Below, piece after piece: positions 24,498-33,309 of a stretch of DNA of 64,000 nt. The position numbers and the translations under genes are program-made. The notes below the pieces were generated by a model. It was not told the DNA's origin. It worked only from the letters and a program-made list of their open reading frames with translations, and searched no databases. The stretch comes from Bacteroidaceae bacterium (GTDB lineage: Bacteria > Bacteroidota > Bacteroidia > Bacteroidales > Bacteroidaceae). The stretch lies in NCBI GenBank assembly GCA_017466065.1, contig JAFTUV010000016.1, forward strand, positions 1 through 64,000. The letters are read 5' to 3'. Each line of letters starts with the position of its first letter. Within the stretch, counting starts at the first letter, position 1.

Positions 24498-25601
24498 ATG
24501 GTACATCCCGAGAATGATGAGGCTTACAAAGGGTTGAGGGTTAATGATGGAGTGGAACGTTTGAGTTCTGTTAACCCTTATCTGTCGCAAATGCGTGTGA
24601 AACGTGCTGCTCCTTTGGGGGTAGATGATTATGTCAATGGTATTCTGCGTGGGGATGTTACTGTTTTAAGCCGTGCTGTAACGCTGGTGGAGAGCTTGCG
24701 CCCCGAACATCAGGCTGTGGCGCAGGAGATTGTGGAACGCCTTTTACCCTACTCGGGCAACTCCTTGCGAGTGGGAATAACCGGGGTTCCGGGTGCCGGC
24801 AAGAGCACCTCGATAGATGCCTTCGGAATGCACATACTTAAAGAATGTGGCGGCAAGCTCGCCGTGCTTGCGGTGGACCCGAGCAGTGAACGTAGCAAGG
24901 GTAGCATTTTAGGTGATAAAACCCGTATGGAGCGTCTGTCGGCTCATCCTGATGCTTTTATCCGCCCAAGCGCATCGGCCGGTTCTTTGGGCGGAGTGGC
25001 GCGTAAGACCCGTGAGACCATTATATTGTGCGAAGCAGCAGGTTATGATACTGTGTTTGTGGAGACTGTGGGCGTGGGACAGAGTGAAACGGCTGTCTAT
25101 TCTATGGTCGATTTTTTCCTGCTTATACAGATTGCCGGTGCGGGTGACGAATTGCAGGGTATTAAGCGCGGAATTATGGAAATGGCCGACGGTATTGTGA
25201 TTAACAAGGCCGACGGCGCGAATGTCGATGAGGCGCAACGTGCAGCCACGCATTATAGGAATGCTTTGCAGCTGTTCCCTATGCCGCAGAGTGGAATTCG
25301 TCCGCAGGTGCTCACCTATTCGGGTTTTTACGACCTTGGTATCAAGGAGGTGTGGGATATGATTTTCGACTATGTTTCAAAGGTGAAGTCAAGCGGTTGT
25401 TTCGAGGAGAGGCGTCGCGGGCAGTCGAAATATTGGATGTACGAAACTATTAACGAGCAACTGCACAATCGTTTCTATCGGGCAAACGGGGTAGAGGAGA
25501 TGCTCGCCCGTTACGAACGGGAGGTTCTTGATGGCAGGCTTACATCGTTTGCCGCAGCCGGCAAATTGCTCGACTTCTACGATTCTTCAATAATTAAATG
25601 A
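24498..25601 (+). CDS. meaB: MeaB, G-protein chaperone of methylmalonyl-CoA mutase
   Basis: 367 residues. Walker A 'GITGVPGAGKSTSIDAFG', then 'AVDPSSERSKGSILGDKTRM' (switch region) and 'VINKADG' for guanine recognition, all in family order; helical N- and C-terminal extensions serve dimerisation. MeaB loads and protects adenosylcobalamin in methylmalonyl-CoA mutase, which supports propionate formation in Bacteroidales. The mutase genes usually sit next to meaB but are not in this window. Its stop overlaps the start of the next gene in ATGA. Confidence 0.93.
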   Translation: MVHPENDEAYKGLRVNDGVERLSSVNPYLSQMRVKRAAPLGVDDYVNGILRGDVTVLSRAVTLVESLRPEHQAVAQEIVERLLPYSGNSLRVGITGVPGAGKSTSIDAFGMHILKECGGKLAVLAVDPSSERSKGSILGDKTRMERLSAHPDAFIRPSASAGSLGGVARKTRETIILCEAAGYDTVFVETVGVGQSETAVYSMVDFFLLIQIAGAGDELQGIKRGIMEMADGIVINKADGANVDEAQRAATHYRNALQLFPMPQSGIRPQVLTYSGFYDLGIKEVWDMIFDYVSKVKSSGCFEERRRGQSKYWMYETINEQLHNRFYRANGVEEMLARYEREVLDGRLTSFAAAGKLLDFYDSSIIK

Positions 25602-26134
25602 TTATGGATAAAAAAGTTCTGCGCAAGGAGGTGCGTGCAAGGATTGCAGCCATCGCCGATGAACTTAAACAGCAGAAATCGACAATGCTGGCTCTTGCGC
25701 TTGTGGTGCATCCGGCAGTGCGCTCGGCAAGGGTTGTCGCGCTCTTCTCGCCGTTGGACGACGAGCCCTCCATTGGTGAGGTGATAAGTGTGCTTTCGCA
25801 GGAACATATAGTGGTGCTCCCACGTGTGGAGGGTGAGAAAATGGAATTCTACCCATTTGCCGAGGCTGCGATGCACAAGGGTGCTTATGGCATAATGGAG
25901 CCCGGCGAGGGTGTCCCTGTTGCTGCGGCGGATATTGATGTGATGATTGTTCCGGGTGTGGCGTTTACGGCCGATGGCGTGCGTATGGGGCGTGGCAAAG
26001 GGTATTACGATAAGTATATGTCGCAGGCCGGTTTTAAGGCACGCACCATTGCCGTGTGCTACGAGGAACAGTTGCTGCCCTCGCTTCCTTGTGAGCCTCA
26101 CGATGTGAGGGTGGATGAGGTTTTAAGCAGATAA
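25598..26134 (+). CDS. 5-formyltetrahydrofolate cyclo-ligase
   Basis: 178 residues. Converts 5-formyl-THF with ATP to 5,10-methenyl-THF, recycling a folate storage form in the cytosol. The C-terminal signature 'VPGVAFTADGVRMGRGKGYYDKYM' is in parts diagnostic (RxGxGxGYYD), and the N-terminal basic 'KKVLRKEVRARIAAI' fits the family. The ATG at 25598 overlaps the meaB stop by four bases (ATGA); an in-frame ATG at 25604 is also possible. Terminator follows at once. Confidence 0.93.
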   Translation: MIMDKKVLRKEVRARIAAIADELKQQKSTMLALALVVHPAVRSARVVALFSPLDDEPSIGEVISVLSQEHIVVLPRVEGEKMEFYPFAEAAMHKGAYGIMEPGEGVPVAAADIDVMIVPGVAFTADGVRMGRGKGYYDKYMSQAGFKARTIAVCYEEQLLPSLPCEPHDVRVDEVLSR

Positions 26135-26145
26135 ACAGATGCAAT

Positions 26146-26185
26146 AAAAACAGCAGCGGAGCCTTTGGGCTCCGCTGCTGTTTTT
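26146..26185. terminator. Bidirectional terminator between convergent genes
   Basis: CAGCAGCGGAGCC (26151-26163) pairs with GGCTCCGCTGCTG (26168-26180), flanked by AAAAA and TTTTT, so it can serve the cyclo-ligase gene (+) and pfkA (-). Confidence 0.9.
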
Positions 26186-26198
26186 ATATATTATGGGA

Positions 26199-27185
26199 TT
26201 ATGATGCGAGTATCTCTTGTGCACGCACAGTTTCGCGGTCGATGGGCTTGTCGTCCTTAATAGCCTTGGTGAAGGGAATATAGACAATTTCGTTGTTGCG
26301 TAGGCCTATCATCACGTTGCGCTGTCCTTCGAGCAGGGCATCGATGGCTGCAACGCCTAAACGGCTGGCAAGGATGCGGTCGTTGGCTGTGGGGCTGCCG
26401 CCACGTTGCAGATAGCCGAGGATCGATACACGCACATCGAGCTCGGGGAATTTCTGGCGCATTCCTTCGGCAACATCCATAATGTTGTAGTCTTTTTCGC
26501 GTCCTTCGGCGAAAAGAACTATACTGCTGCTCTTTGTGCGGCGCAATCCGTTGGCAATGAATTGGTTGATTCGCTCAAATTCGGGGTCAATCTCGGGGAG
26601 AACACAAGCCTCGGCTCCTGTGGCGAGTGTGCCGTTGAGGGCGAGGAAACCTGCATCGCGGCCCATAACCTCTACGATGAATAGTCGCTCGTGTGACGAT
26701 GCTGTGTCGCGTATCTTGTCGACACACTCCATAATGGTGTTTAGTGCTGTGTCGTAACCAATTGTAGTATCGGTGCCGTAAAGGTCGTTGTCGATGGTGC
26801 CGGGTAGAGCGATACAGGGTATGTCGTATTCGCGGGCAAGGTTGTAGGCACCGGTGATGGAGCCGTCGCCGCCAATGACAACAAGGGCGTCAATGCCCTC
26901 TTTTTGCAGGGTGGCGTATCCGATGGCTCGTCCTTCCTCGGTCTTGAATTCGTCGCAGCGGCTGGTTTTAAGGATTGTTCCGCCACGTTGTATGATGTTG
27001 CTCACATTCTCGGTCTTGAACTCTTTTATCTCTCCGGTTATGAGGCCTTTGTAGCCGCGGTAGATGCCTTTTACCTTCATTCCGTGATAGATGCAGGCGC
27101 GGGTTACGGCGCGTATGGCAGCATTCATTCCGGGGGCATCGCCTCCCGATGTGAGAATGCCGACGCAATTAATCTTGTTTTTCAT
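26199..27185 (-). CDS. pfkA: ATP-dependent 6-phosphofructokinase
   Basis: 328 residues, the length of bacterial ATP-PFK. Phosphorylates fructose 6-phosphate, the committed step of glycolysis. '[17 protein letters not shown]' opens the nucleotide site; '[12 protein letters not shown]' has GGDGS, the ATP type (the PPi enzymes have GGDD); '[14 protein letters not shown]' holds the catalytic Asp, and '[11 protein letters not shown]' binds substrate. Last gene of a minus-strand operon porQ?-cmk-ispH-pfkA, overlapping ispH by 4 bp. A PPi-dependent PFK is also encoded at 62336-63982. Confidence 0.95.
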   Translation of the reverse strand: MKNKINCVGILTSGGDAPGMNAAIRAVTRACIYHGMKVKGIYRGYKGLITGEIKEFKTENVSNIIQRGGTILKTSRCDEFKTEEGRAIGYATLQKEGIDALVVIGGDGSITGAYNLAREYDIPCIALPGTIDNDLYGTDTTIGYDTALNTIMECVDKIRDTASSHERLFIVEVMGRDAGFLALNGTLATGAEACVLPEIDPEFERINQFIANGLRRTKSSSIVLFAEGREKDYNIMDVAEGMRQKFPELDVRVSILGYLQRGGSPTANDRILASRLGVAAIDALLEGQRNVMIGLRNNEIVYIPFTKAIKDDKPIDRETVRAQEILAS

Positions 27186-28066
27186 AATTGGTTGTTTTTA
27201 TGGTTGTTATAGTTTAATATTTCTTGCTTGCAATTTTCCATAAGCCATTTAGGGGTGGATGTTGCTCCGCATATTCCTATGCTGTCAACGCCGTCGGTGA
27301 GCGAGAGGTCAATCTCCCCCGGGCTCTCTATCTGGTGGGAGTTGGGGTTCACGCGCTTACATTCGTTGAACAATATTTTGCCGTTGGAACTTTTGCGGCC
27401 GCACACGAAGAATATGAGCTGGTGGGCCTTGGCAAATTCTCCGATGCCTGTCATACGGTTGGCTACTTGGCGACACACGGTGTCGAACGACTCGCATACT
27501 TTGCCCGGCTCCATACGCTTCTCGATGGATTCGACAATCTGTTTGTAGCCTTCGAGCGATTTTGTCGTTTGGGAATAGATGTAGGTGTTCTTGCCGGTTG
27601 CGACTTTTTCTATTTGTGACGGATTTTCCACTACGATGGCTTCGCCGTGTGTCTGGCCCACAAGTCCCAGAACCTCGGCGTGTCCGGCCTGTCCGTGTAT
27701 GATTATCTGGCGGTCTTCGCAAGATGTTGCTTGCCACTTCTGCTTTATGCGTTGTTGCAGTTTGAGTACAACGGGGCAGGTTGCGTCGATTAGTTCCAGA
27801 TTGTTGCGACGGGCTGTTTCGTATGTCTCGGGTGGCTCGCCGTGGGCTCTCAAAAGCACTTTGGCGTTGTGCAGTGTCGCAAACGTTTCGTGGTTTATGG
27901 TTATGAGTCCTAATTTCTTTAATCTGTCACACTCTATGCCGTTGTGAACAATGTCGCCCAAGCAGTAGAGGGTGCCGCCTTTTTGCAGTTCCTCTTCGGC
28001 TTTCTGTATGGCTGTGGTTACTCCGAAACAGAAGCCCGAATGGTCGTCGATTTCTATTTTAAGCAT
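27182..28066 (-). CDS. ispH: 4-hydroxy-3-methylbut-2-enyl diphosphate reductase
   Basis: 294 residues. The last enzyme of the MEP isoprenoid pathway, reducing HMBPP to IPP and DMAPP with a [4Fe-4S] cluster. The three cluster cysteines appear in '[11 protein letters not shown]', 'DATCPVV' and 'NCKQEIL' near the C-terminus (with '[15 protein letters not shown]' forming the conserved ICGATSTP block). His residues in 'RAHGEPPE' and '[10 protein letters not shown]' bind the diphosphate. Start overlaps the cmk stop as TAATG; end overlaps pfkA by 4 bp. Confidence 0.95.
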   Translation of the reverse strand: MLKIEIDDHSGFCFGVTTAIQKAEEELQKGGTLYCLGDIVHNGIECDRLKKLGLITINHETFATLHNAKVLLRAHGEPPETYETARRNNLELIDATCPVVLKLQQRIKQKWQATSCEDRQIIIHGQAGHAEVLGLVGQTHGEAIVVENPSQIEKVATGKNTYIYSQTTKSLEGYKQIVESIEKRMEPGKVCESFDTVCRQVANRMTGIGEFAKAHQLIFFVCGRKSSNGKILFNECKRVNPNSHQIESPGEIDLSLTDGVDSIGICGATSTPKWLMENCKQEILNYNNHKNNQL

Positions 28067-28752
28067 TATTTCGTGTGTGCTATGAATTGTTCTTTAAGCC
28101 ACTCTTGCTGTTCCTCGCGGGTCATATTGCTGTTGTCGAGCAATAGGGCATCGTCGGCTTTCTTTAAGGGGCTCACTTCGCGTGTCTGGTCGATGTAGTC
28201 GCGCTGTTGCACATTTTCAAGGATTTCTTGAAAATCGGGGTTGTCGCCTCGTGCTTTCAGTTCGTCGTAGCGGCGTTGCGCGCGCACCTCGGCCGATGCG
28301 GTTACGAATATTTTAAGTTCGGCATCGGGGAACACTGTGGTGCCAATGTCGCGTCCGTCCATAACTATTCCCTTCTGCTTGCCCATACGGCGTTGCTGTT
28401 CCACCATTTCGCTTCGCACAAAGTCGAGGGCGGCCACTTGGCTCACCATTCGTGATACTTCGAGCGAACGTATTTCGTGCTCAACATTCACTCCGTTAAG
28501 CAGGGTGATGGAGTTCTTTGTGTCGGGGTCGGCCTCGAAACTTATGTTTATATTGTTTAGCTCTTTGCGCAATCTGTCGGTGTCGATGCTCCCGCCATCG
28601 ATAAGGTTGTTTCTTAAACAATAAAGGGCTACGGCGCGATACATTGCGCCGCTGTCGAAATAGAGATAACCGATGCTGCGGGCGAGTGATTTTGCCATAG
28701 TGCTCTTGCCGCAGGATGAAAAGCCGTCAATTGCAATAACAATCTTTTTCAT
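28066..28752 (-). CDS. cmk: Cytidylate kinase
   Basis: 228 residues. Phosphorylates CMP and dCMP with ATP. P-loop '[19 protein letters not shown]' (about 5-23); '[15 protein letters not shown]' and '[32 protein letters not shown]' give the NMP-binding and lid motifs. Lies between porQ (18 nt upstream) and ispH (1-bp overlap); this cmk-ispH order with porQ is typical for Bacteroidetes. Confidence 0.95.
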   Translation of the reverse strand: MKKIVIAIDGFSSCGKSTMAKSLARSIGYLYFDSGAMYRAVALYCLRNNLIDGGSIDTDRLRKELNNINISFEADPDTKNSITLLNGVNVEHEIRSLEVSRMVSQVAALDFVRSEMVEQQRRMGKQKGIVMDGRDIGTTVFPDAELKIFVTASAEVRAQRRYDELKARGDNPDFQEILENVQQRDYIDQTREVSPLKKADDALLLDNSNMTREEQQEWLKEQFIAHTK

Positions 28753-28770
28753 AATATCTTATGGGTTTCT

Positions 28771-29757
28771 TTACAGTGTGTATGATGCGTTGAACAGCAG
28801 TGAATTGGACGAAACGTGCAACTTGCTGTACGATATTCCGAATTTAAACCTTTTTATATTGGCTCCGGCACCAATGCTCAGGCCGTCCCATTTGCTGTCC
28901 GATGTTGAGAGTTCTTTTGTAATGCGGTAATTGTAACCTATTGAGGCATATATATTCTGGCTTATAAGTACATCGGCACCAAAGGTAAAATGTTTCAACA
29001 ATTTTTTGCTGAAACTGTCTTTGCTGCCATCGGCATTATAAAAGTCGTCGTCGCTCCATTTGTGCAGGTTGTTCATCGTCACCGACAGGCGTATGGGGGC
29101 GTTGGCTATTCTTTTTGTAACACCTAATTGTATGTCGAAAGGCATCTTCTCGGTCTCTTCCTCAAACGCCTTCACCTGCGCTCCCAAATTCTTGAATACC
29201 AATGAGGCCGACAGGTCTTTCTCCTCGTCAAAATAGTTCAATCCCAAATCCACTCCCAAGGCAATGGAACTCATACTCTCATATTTTGAATATATGAACT
29301 TTGCAGCCACGCCACCGCTCCAACGGTCGCTCAACAGATAGCTGTAAACGGCAGATATTTCCATATCCTTGGCCTTGAATGTTCCTGTGAAGATGTTATT
29401 CTCGTCGTATCCCTCAAATTCACCATAATCGACATATCGCGCAACGATTGCACCGGCCGACCGTGCGCCGAACACGCGGTTGTACGCTGCTCCGGCAACC
29501 TTGCTGTCGCTCATATAGGTCATATACCCGAAGTTTACAGTGTTGTGCGAGGCATTGATGAGAAGCGCAGGGTTGTGTGCGGCCAATGTAACATCGTCGT
29601 CGATTATTGAGATGTTTGTTCCGCCCAATGCCGCAACGTGGGACGAGTAGGGGAGGCGCAAAAAGTTAAAAGCTATGTCACCGGTCTGTCCTTTTATGGT
29701 AACGAAAGGAATCGAGAGTATTGCCGATATTATGCAGATTACAATTTTTCTTGTCAT
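28771..29757 (-). CDS. porQ: Type IX secretion system protein PorQ
   Basis: 328 residues from ATG 29757; the longer frame to 29841 adds residues with no signal character, whereas this start gives the signal peptide MTRKIVICIISAILSIPFVT. Mature part is an outer-membrane beta-barrel of the PorV/FadL-like type: 'NFLRLPYSSHVAALGGTNISI', 'DDVTLAAHNPALL' and regularly spaced aromatic strands through to a C-terminal 'LLFNASYTL'. PorQ helps anchor the sortase-type complex that attaches cargo carrying the C-terminal signal. On the minus strand TACCTTCG (29787-29794), one base off consensus, is a likely -7 element. Lies upstream of cmk. Confidence 0.82.
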   Translation of the reverse strand: MTRKIVICIISAILSIPFVTIKGQTGDIAFNFLRLPYSSHVAALGGTNISIIDDDVTLAAHNPALLINASHNTVNFGYMTYMSDSKVAGAAYNRVFGARSAGAIVARYVDYGEFEGYDENNIFTGTFKAKDMEISAVYSYLLSDRWSGGVAAKFIYSKYESMSSIALGVDLGLNYFDEEKDLSASLVFKNLGAQVKAFEEETEKMPFDIQLGVTKRIANAPIRLSVTMNNLHKWSDDDFYNADGSKDSFSKKLLKHFTFGADVLISQNIYASIGYNYRITKELSTSDSKWDGLSIGAGANIKRFKFGISYSKLHVSSNSLLFNASYTL

Positions 29758-30007
29758 AAATAGTGTTGCTGTATGTTGCATAGTTGCGAAGGTAATGCTT
29801 TTTTTTATCATTTTATTCAGTGCAGTAAAATAATTGACCATAAAATTACGTTTCTCATAGTAAAATAACTGAAAAAAAGAGCTTTTATGATGCGGAGTAA
29901 AAATAAAATATGTGTAAAATAAAAAAAAGATGCTTTAAAACGTGTGTATTGAAAAATATTGTTTAAATTTGCCCAATAGAAATAAAAAAACAAATTATCA
30001 TACAATA

Positions 30008-30739
30008 ATGGATTCAACAAAAAGACAACAGGGAAATGAAAGCGAGCTTCTCGAAGTGAAGAAGAGCGCGAAGGTGAACCTTGAACAGCACAAGACCACT
30101 TGGTTGCTCATTGGTTATATTCTTGTGTTTGCTGTTCTGTTCGTGGCTTTCGAATGGACTGCTACCGAGAAGAAACATACAGGCGAGATTGTGAGTGCAG
30201 GTATTCTTCTTGAAGAGGAGATTATGGTGCCTATTACAATGCCCGAGAAAAAGGTGGTTCCTCCCCCTCCTCAGGCAAAGCAGATTACCGAGATTCTGGA
30301 AATTGTAGATGATGAGGCCGAGATTGAAGAGAGTGAGCTTGCTTCTGTCGAGGAGACCGGTGAGGTAGTGGAGATTGCCGATGTCGGTAATGTGGTGGTA
30401 GAGGAGATACCCGAAGAGGAGCCCATCTTGCAGATTGTAGAGCAGATGCCCGAGTTCCCCGGAGGTATGCAGGCACTTATGAAGTACCTTAAAGAAAATA
30501 TCAACTACCCCCGTATTTCTCGCGAGAATGGTTCGCAAGGTAAGGCATTCATCAACTTTGTTGTTAACACCGATGGTTCTATTCAGGATATAGAGGTGCT
30601 TCGCAGTTCGAGTGATGTCTACCTCGACAAAGAGGCCCTGCGCGTGGTAGGTGCAATGCCCAAGTGGAACCCCGGCAAGCAGGCCGGTAAAGCAGTGCGT
30701 GTGCGTTTCACATTGCCGGTGACCTTCCGTTTGAAGTAA
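30008..30739 (+). CDS. Energy transducer TonB
   Basis: 243 residues from ATG 30008; upstream in-frame codons overlap the promoter-like TAAATTTG (29964-29971). One membrane anchor (about 31-49, 'TWLLIGYILVFAVLFVAF') follows a charged cytosolic tail; then 'PPPPQA' and an acidic periplasmic linker (about 95-140); the TonB C-terminal domain spans about 150-243 ('QMPEFPGGMQALMKYLKENINYP' in parts, 'VNTDGSIQDIEVLRSS', 'WNPGKQAGKAVRVRFTLPV'). It transmits inner-membrane proton energy to TonB-dependent outer-membrane receptors. ExbB/ExbD are not adjacent, so it is a stand-alone member of a multi-copy family. Confidence 0.92.
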   Translation: MDSTKRQQGNESELLEVKKSAKVNLEQHKTTWLLIGYILVFAVLFVAFEWTATEKKHTGEIVSAGILLEEEIMVPITMPEKKVVPPPPQAKQITEILEIVDDEAEIEESELASVEETGEVVEIADVGNVVVEEIPEEEPILQIVEQMPEFPGGMQALMKYLKENINYPRISRENGSQGKAFINFVVNTDGSIQDIEVLRSSSDVYLDKEALRVVGAMPKWNPGKQAGKAVRVRFTLPVTFRLK

Positions 30740-30754
30740 TTTAATGTAGAATAT

Positions 30755-30790
30755 AAAAGAGGCTGCCGCTGTTGTGTGTAGCCTCTTTTT
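30755..30790 (+). terminator. Intrinsic terminator after tonB
   Basis: AAAAGAGGCT (30755-30764) pairs with AGCCTCTTTT (30780-30789), followed by T's. It ends 23 nt before the next gene. Confidence 0.82.
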
Positions 30791-30812
30791 AATTTATTGT
30801 CAGTTTTTTGTT

Positions 30813-31787
30813 ATGTATAATTGGGAACAGGTGAGAGAGAGAGTCAATCTCTTTGTCGATAATTTGAAATTTGAACGTGAACCGTTGGAGCTGTATAGGC
30901 CCATAAGATACACATTGGCGCAGAGTGGCAAGCGTGTGCGTCCGGTGCTGTGCCTTATGGCCTATAATTTATATAAGGATACTATTGACGAAGCGTTGTA
31001 TCCGGCCGTGGCAATGGAAACATACCACAACTACACCCTTATTCACGATGATGTGATGGACCGTGCCGATATTCGTCGCGGCAAGCCCACTGTCTGCGCA
31101 AAATGGGGCGATACTGCGGCAATACTCTCGGGCGATACAATGCTGGTGCTCGCATACGAATTTTTGGCTCACGCTCCCGCCGACAAACTCCCGCAGATGC
31201 TTGCGCTCTTTACCGAAACGGCAAAAGAGGTTGGCGACGGGCAACAGTATGACCTTGATTTTGAGAAACGTTCCAATGTTACCGAGCAGGAGTATATGGA
31301 AATGATACGCCTTAAAACCTCGGTCCTCATTGCAGCTTCCCTTAAAATGGGCGGAATTGCAGCGGGTGCAAGCGAGAGTGACCTTGAAAATCTCTATGCC
31401 TATGGCGAAACAATGGGGCTTGCTTTCCAATTGCAGGACGACCTGCTCGATGTTTATGGCGATGTTGCCCTGTTCGGCAAGAAAATCGGCGGTGACATTC
31501 GTTGCAACAAAAAGACTTTCCTTCTCATAAAGGCAATGGAGCTTGCTTCGCCCGAGCAACTTTCCGAAATTGATGCGTGGATCAACAACCCCACGTGCGA
31601 CGATGATGCAAAAGTTGCTTATTTTACCTCGCTCTACACCTCGCTGGGTGTGAAGGATATTTGCGAGAAGCGCATCTGTGAGCTTTTTGCAAAATGCGAC
31701 GGCTTTATAGAAAAACTCTCGGTGCCGGCCGACAGGAGGGCCAACCTGAAAGCCTTTGCCGATTCGTTGCTTAATCGTTACCTATAA
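30813..31787 (+). CDS. Polyprenyl (short-chain isoprenyl) diphosphate synthase
   Basis: 324 residues from ATG 30813, past the tonB terminator. Trans-prenyltransferase fold with first Asp-rich motif 'IHDDVMDRADIRRGKPT' and second 'FQLQDDLLDVYGD', plus 'GKRVRPVLC' for IPP. It condenses IPP with allylic diphosphates in the cytosol. A Tyr sits five residues before the first DDxxD, which in this family generally limits chain length to about C15-C20, so farnesyl or geranylgeranyl diphosphate is more likely than octaprenyl. First gene of a dense six-gene operon running to 36502. Confidence 0.88.
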   Translation: MYNWEQVRERVNLFVDNLKFEREPLELYRPIRYTLAQSGKRVRPVLCLMAYNLYKDTIDEALYPAVAMETYHNYTLIHDDVMDRADIRRGKPTVCAKWGDTAAILSGDTMLVLAYEFLAHAPADKLPQMLALFTETAKEVGDGQQYDLDFEKRSNVTEQEYMEMIRLKTSVLIAASLKMGGIAAGASESDLENLYAYGETMGLAFQLQDDLLDVYGDVALFGKKIGGDIRCNKKTFLLIKAMELASPEQLSEIDAWINNPTCDDDAKVAYFTSLYTSLGVKDICEKRICELFAKCDGFIEKLSVPADRRANLKAFADSLLNRYL

Positions 31788-31805
31788 TATATATAATAAG
31801 GTATT

Positions 31806-32522
31806 ATGCCATACAGACGATTGCCAAAAACCGACCAAGCACGCATAAGGGCGTTGCGCACTGCTGTCGAGAGCAGCGTGCAGAATGGTGTCTTTACCAA
31901 TGTCCTCTCGCATAATACCTACTACAAGGCAAAGACCTTCTTGGAGAAATTCTCGCGCGAGGTTGATGTGTATAAACGCTGTGTGGCGGAGCAGTCGAGA
32001 AAGCGTGGCAACGACAAATATGAAGCAGCACTCAAACGGGCGCGTATGTATGTGTCGCACTTCATACAGGTGTTGAGTATGTCTATAATGCGTGGCGAAA
32101 TAGCCCGCAGCAAGCGTCCCTATTATGGCCTGCCGCAGGAGGAAGATACTATTCCCAATCTCTTCTCCGAGGTTGCAGTGCTCGAATGGGGCGCAAAGGT
32201 CATCGAGGGCGAGAAACGCAGACAGGGCGAGGGTGGCGTTCCCATCTATAATCCTACAATGGCGCGTGTGTCGGTTGCATACGAACTCTTCAAGGAGATG
32301 TACGACAGGCAACAATCCTTGCAGCAACGCACAGCCGATTCGTTGCGCAATATTTCGGATATGCGTTTCGAATGTGACGAGATTATTTTTGAGGCTTGGG
32401 GCGAGATTGAAAAGGCCTTCTCGGCTTTTACCGGCGAGAATCGTGTTAAAAAGTGCGCCGAGTATGGCGTGATTTACTATTATCGTGCCGACCGTGGCAA
32501 GAATAATGCAGCAGATGATTGA
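31806..32522 (+). CDS. Conserved hypothetical protein, all-helical
   Basis: 238 residues; I do not recognise a family. The product is soluble, with no signal peptide, rich in Arg, Lys and Glu, and looks wholly helical. The first 100 residues ('YRRLPKTDQARIRALRTAVE', 'THNTYYKAKTFLEKF'-like, 'YEAALKRARMYVSHFIQVL') and the end ('RFECDEIIFEAWGEIEKAF', then 'YGVIYYYR') read as helical bundles. The gene is 19 nt after the prenyl synthase and overlaps tatD by 8 bp, so it is firmly part of this operon. Codon use looks like its neighbours. A house-keeping role is possible but nothing supports a specific one. Confidence 0.7.
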   Translation: MPYRRLPKTDQARIRALRTAVESSVQNGVFTNVLSHNTYYKAKTFLEKFSREVDVYKRCVAEQSRKRGNDKYEAALKRARMYVSHFIQVLSMSIMRGEIARSKRPYYGLPQEEDTIPNLFSEVAVLEWGAKVIEGEKRRQGEGGVPIYNPTMARVSVAYELFKEMYDRQQSLQQRTADSLRNISDMRFECDEIIFEAWGEIEKAFSAFTGENRVKKCAEYGVIYYYRADRGKNNAADD

Positions 32523-33309
32523 ATTTGTCGATACACATACTCATCTTTTCTGCAAAGAGTTCGACGAAGATAGGGCGGCCGTTGTTGAGCGTGCCCTTGC
32601 CGCGGGTGTGAGGCGTTTATGTCTGCCGTCCATAAATGCAGAAACCTTGCCGTCGCTTATGGCTATGTGCGACAGCCACCCGGGTGTATGTTATCCTATG
32701 ATTGGGCTGCATCCTACCGATGTTACTGCCGATTATAGTTGTTCCCTTCAAAGAATGGAGGAACTTTTAAGGAGCGACAAACGCTTTATTGCAGTGGGTG
32801 AGGTGGGGCTCGATTTTTATTGGAGCGACGAGTTTCGCAGAGAACAGTTCGATGCTTTCGAAGCGCAGATAGAGTGGGCACGTAATATGTGTCTGCCCTT
32901 GGTTATCCACTCGCGCAACGCTTTTAATGAACTTGCCGATGTGATGGAGAAACATCGTTCGGCAGGATTGCGTGGCGTGTTTCATTGTTTCTCGGGGAGT
33001 GCCGATGAGGCTGCAAGGCTGCTCTCCTATGAGGGCTTCTTCTTGGGCATAGGCGGTGTGCTCACATATAAAAAATCGACACTGCCGGCTGTGCTTGCCA
33101 ATGTGCCGTTGGAGCGCATAGTGCTGGAAACGGATTCCCCCTATCTGTCGCCCGTTCCTTTCCGTGGCAAACGTAACGAGAGTGCTTATATTCCCTATAT
33201 AGCTGCTGTGCTTGCCGATATTTATGGTTGCACGGCAGAGTATGTGGCCGAAATTACCACGGCCAATGCAATGCGCTTGTTTCCGAAATTGTGTGATAAT
33301 GAAGATTGA
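32515..33309 (+). CDS. tatD: TatD-family metal-dependent hydrolase
   Basis: 264 residues from ATG 32515, overlapping the preceding gene by 8 bp; an ATG at 32506 is a weaker option. TIM-barrel amidohydrolase with metal ligands in 'VDTHTH' (HxH), 'GEVGLDFYW' (Glu), 'LPLVIHSRNA' (His), 'VFHCFSGS' (His) and 'LETDSPYLSP' (Asp). TatD proteins are 3'-5' DNases/RNases and D-aminoacyl-type hydrolases in other bacteria; the physiological substrate here is open. It overlaps the aromatic pathway gene by 11 bp. Confidence 0.9.
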   Translation: MIEFVDTHTHLFCKEFDEDRAAVVERALAAGVRRLCLPSINAETLPSLMAMCDSHPGVCYPMIGLHPTDVTADYSCSLQRMEELLRSDKRFIAVGEVGLDFYWSDEFRREQFDAFEAQIEWARNMCLPLVIHSRNAFNELADVMEKHRSAGLRGVFHCFSGSADEAARLLSYEGFFLGIGGVLTYKKSTLPAVLANVPLERIVLETDSPYLSPVPFRGKRNESAYIPYIAAVLADIYGCTAEYVAEITTANAMRLFPKLCDNED

